NCBI GenBank assembly: GCA_964607765.1
Contig: CAZSNT010000243.1
Location: 1-11,917 of the forward strand
Source of the DNA: CAZSNT01 sp964607765
Lineage (GTDB): Bacteria > Verrucomicrobiota > Lentisphaeria > Oligosphaerales > JABHEG01
Reading direction: 5' to 3'
DNA: 11,917 bases
In this document: positions 6,893 through 11,917 of the stretch, piece by piece
How the letters are laid out: each line of letters opens with the position of its first letter
How positions within the stretch are numbered: the first letter of the stretch is position 1
Translations under genes and position numbers: made by a program
Notes under the pieces: generated by a model
The model's input: the letters and a program-made list of their open reading frames with translations, nothing else
The model's database searches: none
What the model was told of the DNA's origin: nothing

Positions 6893-7506
6893 GCTTCAAA
6901 ATCGATCGTATCCAAGCACACTACGCGAGACGCGTGACGCCGGATCGCCCGAGTCATGACATCCTCGACTGGGCCACCCCAGAGGCCCAATACGCGCGTT
7001 TCGAGGTGTTCGACCAACTGCTCACTCGAGCCACAGCGAACAGCGCCAGCCCGAGCGTGCTGGATGTAGGCTGCGGCTTGACCGATCTGGCGTCATTCCT
7101 CGGTGAGCACGGTCGCCACGTTTCCTACGTAGGTGTGGACCTGACAGCCGAGATACTCCGTGAAGCCCTGCGCCGACACCCGGACCGCAACGTCGTGCAG
7201 GCGGATGTCTTCGGCGGCGCACCCTTCCCTGCCGGCACATTCCATGCCGCGTTCTGCTCCGGCATCTTCAACCTGCGCTTGGGCAACAACGCGGCATTCG
7301 TGAGATCCGCCCTGCAAGCGCTGCTGCCACTGACCACAGGCTGTGTCGTGGCGAACTTCCTGCACTGCCGCGCGCGCCGGCAGTACCCGCACTGCTTCTA
7401 CTTCGACCCGAAGCCGCTCTGTGAATTCGCCCGGTCTTTCGCACGGGAAGTCGTGCTTGTAGAGGACTACCTGGAGAACGACTTCACCGTCATGCTGATC
7501 CCTTAG
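6889..7506 (+). CDS. Class I SAM-dependent methyltransferase
   Basis: A 205-aa Rossmann-fold methyltransferase. Motif I is VLDVGCGLT (57-65), motif II is YVGVDLT with D84 as the ribose-binding acid, and VVQADVF (102-108) gives the adenine-contacting D106. The N-terminal HYARRVTPDRPSHDILDW segment (11-28) is a cap seen in a subfamily of small bacterial methyltransferases whose acceptors are mostly unknown. Its ATG overlaps the stop of the 547-aa gene by four bases (ATGA, 6889-6892), so the two are translated together. The acceptor cannot be deduced; context points to the product or a partner of the DapF-family enzyme and the unassigned protein. The cytoplasmic enzyme is of normal length for a stand-alone domain. 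Confidence 0.88.
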   Translation: MSFKIDRIQAHYARRVTPDRPSHDILDWATPEAQYARFEVFDQLLTRATANSASPSVLDVGCGLTDLASFLGEHGRHVSYVGVDLTAEILREALRRHPDRNVVQADVFGGAPFPAGTFHAAFCSGIFNLRLGNNAAFVRSALQALLPLTTGCVVANFLHCRARRQYPHCFYFDPKPLCEFARSFAREVVLVEDYLENDFTVMLIP

Positions 7507-7531
7507 CGCGGACGACACCCGCTTCCCGGCC

Positions 7532-7672
7532 ATGGCTTCTTGTGGTGGATGCTCCCCGGATCGGGCAGTATTGTGCACCGTGATCCCTGAGACGGAAATC
7601 GGAGCAACAAGAGAGACATTCGGCGAAGAGGGATTGATCGTCGGGCACGACCTGCTCACGGTCGAGGTGTAA
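7532..7672 (+). CDS. Possible small peptide gene (46 codons), Cys-containing N-terminus
   Basis: An in-frame ATG-to-TAA run fills the gap between the methyltransferase (25 nt upstream) and the HEAT-repeat gene (18 nt downstream), spacing typical of an operon member. The N-terminus is MASCGGCSPDRAVLC, with a CxxC pair and a third Cys at 15; the remainder is acidic (about ten Glu/Asp after residue 15) with no further Cys, ending LLTVEV. By hand count, codon-position GC is about 61/50/63% (positions 1/2/3), the order expected for coding DNA in this genome, though the sample is tiny. I see no Shine-Dalgarno before 7532; GTG at 7580 would give a 30-aa version without the cysteines. It could be a small metal-binding protein, a modified-peptide precursor, or chance. 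No family is recognised. Confidence 0.35.
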   Translation: MASCGGCSPDRAVLCTVIPETEIGATRETFGEEGLIVGHDLLTVEV

Positions 7673-7690
7673 CACAGGGAGCCACCGAGT

Positions 7691-8539
7691 ATGACGGCAG
7701 ACGCTGGGATTGATCGCCTCGTCGAGGAGTTGGCAGGCAGTCGAACGCGCGGCGCGGCGCGCCGGGAGCTGGCACGCATGGGTGACGCAGCTGCCCCCAG
7801 ACTGCTGCTTGTGCTTGACGAACCGGGTGCGCCGCCCAATCAACGCTGGGCTGCCATTTCGCTGCTGGGCACGTGTCGTTACAAGCCGGCAGTCGCCGCT
7901 CTGATCAACGTACTCCGTACGGACGCTTCGCTGCGCGGTGAGGCGCGGCGAGCGCTATGCGCGATCACAGGCGAGGACCTCGGCGATGCCCCGGAGGAGT
8001 GGCAGGCGGCTTCAGTGGCGTGCCCGTCCCCAGCGGTGCAGGCCGCGCCTCCGTGTGCCGCCGAGCCGACGGGTGCAACAGACGAGCGCCCTGAGCTGAC
8101 ACGAATCCGGGAGGCACTCCGTGGCCTGGCCGCTTCCGTTGAGTGGCGCGAACCTGACACGGCCCGGATCGAGATTGCGGCGCACGGCGCTGCCAGGCGC
8201 AGGATATCCATAGCGTTCGGCAGGACCAACCGCAAAGGTGAACCGATCGCTTCAGTCCACAGTGACTGCGGCCCGCTCAATGTGACAATCGAAGGGATCA
8301 TGTTTCGACACAATGTGACGTTCCGCTACGGCAACTACGCGACTGAACGTGGCGCGGACGGTGCCACGCGCGTAGTGTTGCGTTGCGATCTCGTGCCGGA
8401 GGATGTGACCCCCGCGTTCCTGCGTGAGGTGTTGATGGCCATGATCACCGAGCTCGAGCAGCTCGACACGGAACTGCACGCCGGCGACCGCGCTCAGCCA
8501 TGGCGCGCTGTGCCACCGAGCGAGCGCAGGCCGCGGTAG
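7691..8539 (+). CDS. HEAT-repeat protein with C-terminal YbjN-like domain
   Basis: A 282-aa cytoplasmic protein with two parts. Residues 1-105 are paired helices of HEAT/PBS-lyase type: RRELARMGDAAAPRLLLVL (24-42), QRWAAISLLGTCRYKPAVAALINVL (51-75), and RGEARRALCAITGEDLGDAPEEW (82-104), whose ITG.D.G..P..W ending I associate with HEAT proteins of PVC bacteria. A Pro/Ala-rich linker covers about 108-133. The C-terminal part (135-265) resembles the YbjN/type III secretion-chaperone fold: a basic beta segment around 168-178, SDCGPLNVTIEG (191-202), FRHNVTFRYGNYATE (205-219), VVLRCDLVPED (228-238), then two helices to 262. Such proteins act through binding rather than catalysis. AGGGAG (7676-7681) nine nt before ATG 7691 fixes the start. 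It follows the methyltransferase and small ORF in the same direction and may be an adaptor for the module. The YbjN assignment is tentative; the HEAT part is fairly secure. Confidence 0.8.
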   Translation: MTADAGIDRLVEELAGSRTRGAARRELARMGDAAAPRLLLVLDEPGAPPNQRWAAISLLGTCRYKPAVAALINVLRTDASLRGEARRALCAITGEDLGDAPEEWQAASVACPSPAVQAAPPCAAEPTGATDERPELTRIREALRGLAASVEWREPDTARIEIAAHGAARRRISIAFGRTNRKGEPIASVHSDCGPLNVTIEGIMFRHNVTFRYGNYATERGADGATRVVLRCDLVPEDVTPAFLREVLMAMITELEQLDTELHAGDRAQPWRAVPPSERRPR

Positions 8540-8638
8540 CTGCGGAACGCTGGCGACCGGCTGGGCGACCGGTCAGTCCGGTACCGACCAGCGGGCAGCG
8601 CACAGCGAGAGCCGCATTGGATACGTAGGGAGAACTGC
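8540..8638. other. 99-bp spacer with short repeat and esterase ribosome site
   Basis: GGCGACCGG occurs twice in near-direct repeat (8552-8560, 8564-8572). The second copy's ACCGG (8568-8572) can pair with CCGGT (8578-8582) around loop TCAGT. There is no T-tract. AGGGAGA ahead of the start at 8639 is a strong ribosome binding site for the esterase. No promoter is convincing, so read-through from upstream is plausible. Confidence 0.3.
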
Positions 8639-9466
8639 ATGGCGCTGTTGACGATCGACCACTTTTCTGAGAGTCTCGGCTTGAGTCTGTCGTGCCTGGT
8701 CATTCTGCCGCAACAGACAACGGGCCAGATCGGCATGAGCGGCGCGGACACGGGTGACGAGCGGTACCCGACGCTGTGGTTGCTGCACGGCAAGAGTGAT
8801 GATCACAGCATCTGGTTGCGGCGCACCAGCATCGAGCGCTACGTTGCCCCGCTGGGCATGGCCGTGGTGATGCCGAGTGTACATCTCAGCTGCTACGCGA
8901 ACATGGCTTACGGAGGCCGGTACTGGGACTATGTGAGTGCGGAACTGCCGGAGTTGCTCGAGCGCTGGCTTCCCGTAGCGACAACGCGCGACAAGCGTTA
9001 CGTTGCCGGATTGTCCATGGGCGGCTGGGGCACGATGAAGCTGGCCCTCAACTGTCCGGAGCGTTTCTGCGCGGCGGCCAGCCTGTCCGGCGCGTTGCGC
9101 CTGGACTTCACGCGCTGGCGTCCCCCGGACAGCAAGAGGAGCGAGCACCCGGATTTCCTGGATCTGGTCTACGGGCCAGGCCCCGACCTCCCGCATCCAG
9201 AGGATCGTCTGTTGCAGCGCGTGAAGGAACACGTGGCGGCCAGCACGCCCCTGCCGCGACTCTACGCGTGCTGCGGAACGGAGGATTTCCTCCTGGAAGA
9301 CAATCGCGATGCCGTTCGCCGGCTGCGCGAGACGGGTGTATCGATCGACTACGAGGAAGGGCCAGGCGCTCACACCTGGGCGTTCTGGGACGGCTGGATA
9401 CAGCGTTCCCTTGCGTGGATGGGATTCGACATCACGCCGCCGGAGCTTGGTGCCGTCACACGTTGA
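8639..9466 (+). CDS. Alpha/beta-hydrolase esterase (esterase D / tributyrin esterase-like)
   Basis: A 275-aa serine esterase of the esterase D / CE1-like group. The nucleophile elbow is GLSMGG (124-129) with S126. The oxyanion-side strand is TLWLLHG (45-51) followed by the family's D-D-HSIWLRR (54-62). The acid is D216 in CGTEDFL and the base is H245 in GPGAHTWAFWDGW. All triad members are in place and the length is normal. Relatives hydrolyse small acyl esters, acylated sugars or S-formylglutathione; the substrate here is open, and deacylation of a glycan or of a pathway intermediate are both possible. No signal peptide is seen, so it should be cytoplasmic. ATG 8639 follows a strong AGGGAGA ribosome site. 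It lies between the HEAT/YbjN gene and the two glycosyltransferases on the same strand. A hairpin spans its stop codon. Confidence 0.88.
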   Translation: MALLTIDHFSESLGLSLSCLVILPQQTTGQIGMSGADTGDERYPTLWLLHGKSDDHSIWLRRTSIERYVAPLGMAVVMPSVHLSCYANMAYGGRYWDYVSAELPELLERWLPVATTRDKRYVAGLSMGGWGTMKLALNCPERFCAAASLSGALRLDFTRWRPPDSKRSEHPDFLDLVYGPGPDLPHPEDRLLQRVKEHVAASTPLPRLYACCGTEDFLLEDNRDAVRRLRETGVSIDYEEGPGAHTWAFWDGWIQRSLAWMGFDITPPELGAVTR

Positions 9467-9470
9467 CGGC
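9452..9470 (+). terminator. Stem-loop spanning the esterase stop codon
   Basis: GCCGTCA (9452-9458) and TGACGGC (9464-9470) form a perfect 7-bp stem with loop CACGT. The TGA stop of the esterase is in the right arm. The bases after it are GC-rich, not T-rich, so it is not a canonical intrinsic terminator. It may stabilise the upstream mRNA, reduce read-through into the glycosyltransferase pair, or have no role. Confidence 0.35.
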
Positions 9471-9525
9471 GGCCCGGGACTACGTCAGAGCACGGTCCGC
9501 ACCGTCGGGCTCGAAACGAGGAATC

Positions 9526-10551
9526 ATGCCTGAAGCATCCTCAGAACGCGTCGTAATCTGCATCCCCGTCTACAATGACTGGGAATCGGTCGCGGTATTG
9601 GTCTCGGAGCTCAGCGACGCGATGCGAGAGCGCACGGGTGTACTGGACGTCCTCATCGTGGACGACGGCTCCGACCAGCCGCCTGACCTGCAGTTGGACG
9701 AACGCGCACGCAGACTGGACCACGTCAGCGTACTGCGCCTACGGCGGAACGTGGGACATCAGCGCGCCATCGCCATCGGTCTGAGTCATCTGCACGCAAC
9801 GGGCGATTACGATACGGTGGTGGTGATGGACGGGGACGGGGAGGACTCGCCCTACAGCATTCCACAGCTCTTGGGTGCGCTGGAGCAGTGTGACCCCGGA
9901 CTGGTTGTGTTTGCCGAGCGCGGTCGACGCCCGGTCGGGCCGCTGTTCCGCGTCTCCTACTTCCTGTACCGCATTCTGTACCGGCTGGCCACGGGCAGCT
10001 CAACCCGGTTTGGCAGCTTCAGCGCGTTCCGGTTCTCGCTGCTCGAGCGTCTTGGCACGGTGTCGGAGCTGTGGAATCACTTTGCCGCGGGGATACGGCG
10101 CGCCCGCATCCCAATCAAACTCGTCCTCATCGACCGCCGCGAGCGCATTGCCGGTGTCTCCAAAATGGGATTCGTACCGCTTGTCGCACACGGGCTGAGC
10201 GCGCTGTCCGTGTTCGCGGACGTGTGCGCAGTCAGGGGACTGGTCTTCTTCACGGGCGTGTGTGCCGTCGCCGCGTCAGGAGCCGTCGGAGGGGCTGTTT
10301 GCGGCAGGTGGCTGGGGACCTGCCCCGTGGCGGCCACCATCGGCGTGGTAGCGGGCTGGCTGTTCGCTTTCTCGCTCGTGGCGGCGCTGCTGTTCTTCGT
10401 GTTTTCGCTTCTGGCGCTGCATGCGCGGGAGGCGGCCCGTGCCGTGCCACGGCGCGATTACCCGCTCTTCGTGGCGGGGGTATTGCCATTTGTTCCCTCT
10501 GCTGACAATGTCCCTGCCGGGAGTCAGACAACGGCCGACGCTGAGGAGTGA
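9526..10551 (+). CDS. Membrane-anchored GT2 glycosyltransferase (polyprenyl-phosphate sugar synthase-like)
   Basis: A 341-aa family 2 glycosyltransferase of the GtrB/DPM1-like type, with the GT-A domain on the cytoplasmic face. The opening strand is VVICIPVYNDWES (9-21), nucleotide contacts are LIVDDGSD (43-50), the metal-binding motif is MDGDGEDSP (101-109), and an acceptor-side loop RFGSFSAFR (161-169) follows. Two hydrophobic segments (about 236-261 and 268-297) form a C-terminal membrane anchor, as in GtrB. It would transfer a sugar from a nucleotide donor to polyprenyl phosphate. I start at ATG 9526, preceded by GAGGA (9518-9522), and not at earlier in-frame codons that run back through the esterase gene. 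The next gene, a GT-C membrane transferase, begins 2 nt after its stop, the pairing expected if this enzyme makes that one's lipid-linked donor. The sugar is not identifiable. Confidence 0.88.
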   Translation: MPEASSERVVICIPVYNDWESVAVLVSELSDAMRERTGVLDVLIVDDGSDQPPDLQLDERARRLDHVSVLRLRRNVGHQRAIAIGLSHLHATGDYDTVVVMDGDGEDSPYSIPQLLGALEQCDPGLVVFAERGRRPVGPLFRVSYFLYRILYRLATGSSTRFGSFSAFRFSLLERLGTVSELWNHFAAGIRRARIPIKLVLIDRRERIAGVSKMGFVPLVAHGLSALSVFADVCAVRGLVFFTGVCAVAASGAVGGAVCGRWLGTCPVAATIGVVAGWLFAFSLVAALLFFVFSLLALHAREAARAVPRRDYPLFVAGVLPFVPSADNVPAGSQTTADAEE

Positions 10552-10553
10552 CC

Positions 10554-11819
10554 GTGTGTAGCGAACCGCAGAAGAGACGCCGTGTCCCTTCGGCGCTGGT
10601 AGTCATTACCGCGATTCTCGTGCCGCGTCTGATCTATCTCAAGCTGCTGCCCATCAAAGCGCTTTCGCACGATCTCTACGCGTGGCTGAAAGTAGCCGGT
10701 GTTCTGGCCGACGGCGGGAACCCTTACGCGGAAACGCACCTGATCAACTACCCGCCGTTCTGGCTGCAGTTCGTGTTTCTCTTCACGCAGATTGACCTGC
10801 GGTTCGGCATCGCGTTCGTTCTCCAGGTCAGGCTGTTCCTGATCGCGTGCGAGTGCCTGATCGCGTGTCTCGTTCTCGTGCTGGCGCGCAAACATCTGAA
10901 CGTGAAGCGTCCGGCAGCGTGGGTGATCGGAGTGATCTGTGTGAACCCGATCTGTATCCTGCTGTCCGTGCAGCATGGGAACTTCGATGTTCTGTTGGGG
11001 CTCTGGGTGCTGCTCTTCGCCTGGTGTCTGCTGGACTTCCACTGCTCCGACTCGCCGGGAAAGGCGGACACGTGGCTGCTGGCCTGTCTGTTCCTTGGGA
11101 TTGGGATTCTCACCAAGACAGTGCCGTTCGTTCTTGTGCCGCTGCTGTTCTACCGCAGCCGCCGCCTGTCTGCCACCACCAGACTGCTCGGACTGATCCT
11201 GACCTTTGCCCCTGTGATTCTCGGGATGAGTGTCATTTTCGCGTTGGCGCCAAAGCCCGTGTTCGAACACGTCGTGTGTTACCGCAGCATCCCCGGCTTC
11301 TTCGGATTCTCCGGTCTCTTCGGAATGGCTGGGTTCGACGCGCTGAACGAGCTGTATGCGCGAGTCTTCCCTTTACTCATGATTGCTGCTCTGGTGTGGC
11401 TCGGCCGCTGGTTCAGTCAGTTGCGCGCTGAGTTGAGCAAGCAGGATCTGCTGCTCGTCTGCGCCCTGATCCTGGTTGCCGTCCCTCTCTTCGGCCCGGG
11501 CTACAGCCCCCAGTACATCTACTGGTTCCTGCCCCTGCTTCTGCTTCTGGCGATGCGCGAAGATTTCGGTTGGCGTCCTACGCTCTGCGCCTTGTTGGTA
11601 CTGGCCATCCCGACCTATCTCGCCGAATACGCCCTACTCGGCTCCCACGGTGCGTTCCTCATCCGCTGGCTCGAACTCGAGAGTTTCCGGCCTCTAAGCG
11701 ACGCGCTGGGCAGACCCGCCGGACAGCCTCTGCTGCGCCTGCCGCTCTTTGCCGGATACCTGGCTTTCTTCATCCGCGGCTGCCGAGTTCTGGCGAAGGG
11801 AACCAGCAGGGCCGAATGA
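10554..11819 (+). CDS. GT-C integral-membrane glycosyltransferase (GT87/DUF2029-like)
   Basis: A 421-aa polytopic membrane protein with roughly nine to eleven hydrophobic helices (for example 12-29, 84-112, 121-138, 145-161, 173-200, 209-231, 271-286, 298-312, 320-333, 342-361, 393-408). The first extracytoplasmic loop has SHDLYAW (38-44) with D40 as the likely catalytic acid, followed by GGNPYAE and NYPPFW (65-70), the loop pattern of GT87/PIG-M-type enzymes. VQHGNFDVLLGL (139-150), LTKTVPFVLVPLLFY (186-200) and FGPGYSPQYIYWFLPLL (313-329) are further family marks. It would use a polyprenyl-phosphate sugar on the outer face of the membrane to extend a glycan or glycolipid. Start: GTG 10554 has GAGGAG (10543-10548) 5 nt upstream; GTG 10548, overlapping the previous stop as GTGA, is an alternative adding two residues. 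Translation is coupled to the GT2 gene. No downstream gene is seen before the window ends. Confidence 0.85.
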   Translation: MCSEPQKRRRVPSALVVITAILVPRLIYLKLLPIKALSHDLYAWLKVAGVLADGGNPYAETHLINYPPFWLQFVFLFTQIDLRFGIAFVLQVRLFLIACECLIACLVLVLARKHLNVKRPAAWVIGVICVNPICILLSVQHGNFDVLLGLWVLLFAWCLLDFHCSDSPGKADTWLLACLFLGIGILTKTVPFVLVPLLFYRSRRLSATTRLLGLILTFAPVILGMSVIFALAPKPVFEHVVCYRSIPGFFGFSGLFGMAGFDALNELYARVFPLLMIAALVWLGRWFSQLRAELSKQDLLLVCALILVAVPLFGPGYSPQYIYWFLPLLLLLAMREDFGWRPTLCALLVLAIPTYLAEYALLGSHGAFLIRWLELESFRPLSDALGRPAGQPLLRLPLFAGYLAFFIRGCRVLAKGTSRAE

Positions 11820-11867
11820 CCGTGGCGTGGGGATAAGGTCTGAAGGCGAGGGACTGTCTCAGAGTAT

Positions 11868-11917
11868 GGTCCCGCGCGCAGGGCGTCCCCCCTGGGACCG
11901 CCGAGCACCAGCTCGGC
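11868..11917. repeat. Palindromic intergenic repeat, right copy
   Basis: GGGACC (11894-11899) is followed directly by a perfect 7-bp stem, GCCGAGC (11900-11906) and GCTCGGC (11911-11917), with loop ACCA. The order GGGAC-N-stem-4-nt loop-stem matches the left copy. GCGTCCCCC (11883-11891) next to it is the reverse complement of GGGGGACGC beside the left copy. GGTCCC (11868-11873) can also pair with GGGACC as an outer stem. It lies 48 nt after the GT-C stop, so it could end that transcript, but it has no visible T-tract within the window. Confidence 0.55.

Noticed and set aside
1..11917. CRISPR array, insertion sequence or toxin-antitoxin/defence locus
   Set aside because: No regularly spaced direct repeats, transposase motifs, terminal inverted repeats with target duplications, or defence-type domains were seen.

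Overview
The window is GC-rich (about 60% or more by eye) and densely coding. It carries one tRNA gene, ten clear protein genes and one plausible small ORF missed by length cut-offs. The organism looks like an environmental bacterium of the PVC superphylum, with Kiritimatiellota/Lentisphaerota or a relative as my best guess. The grounds are a CxPxR sulfatase beside a xylose-isomerase-like sugar epimerase, a HEAT-repeat protein with an ITG.D.G..P..W signature, and palindromic intergenic repeats of a type I associate with such genomes. No 16S or other phylogenetic marker is present, so this placement is inference.

Left end (1-493): a GGGAC-plus-hairpin repeat, then a tRNA-Thr(UGU) with a good sigma70-type promoter, then a 270-bp leader before the sulfatase. 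Left block (494-2888, + strand): a sulfatase without a signal peptide and a sugar phosphate isomerase/epimerase, separated by a 130-bp spacer holding two back-to-back hairpins and a 3 x 8-bp tandem repeat. They read as a small catabolic pair for a sulfated sugar. On the - strand (2905-4065) a DegT/DnrJ/EryC1/StrS-family PLP aminotransferase converges on the epimerase with a 16-bp gap. It diverges from the right-hand block across a 250-bp control region that holds two short inverted repeats.

Right block (4316-11819, all + strand): a DapF-family epimerase; a 547-aa protein I cannot assign (9 nt after the epimerase); a class I SAM methyltransferase (ATGA overlap); a possible 46-codon peptide gene (7532-7672); a HEAT/YbjN-like protein; an esterase with an intact Ser-Asp-His triad; a membrane-anchored GT2 glycosyltransferase; and a multi-spanning GT-C (GT87-like) glycosyltransferase. 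Spacing suggests one long operon or two or three tightly packed ones. The last two genes look like a polyprenyl-phosphate-sugar synthase plus the integral-membrane transferase that would use its product.

The most interesting part is the first half of the right block. The DapF homologue keeps both catalytic cysteines but has lost two residues normally used to hold diaminopimelate (the Asn of the FNADGS motif is Glu, and the Arg of YERG is Phe). It is translationally packed with the unassigned 547-aa protein and a methyltransferase, followed by the small Cys-containing ORF. This looks like a biosynthetic module acting on a substrate other than meso-DAP. The window ends in another GGGAC-plus-hairpin repeat, in inverted relation to the one at the left end by an adjacent GGGGGACGC motif.
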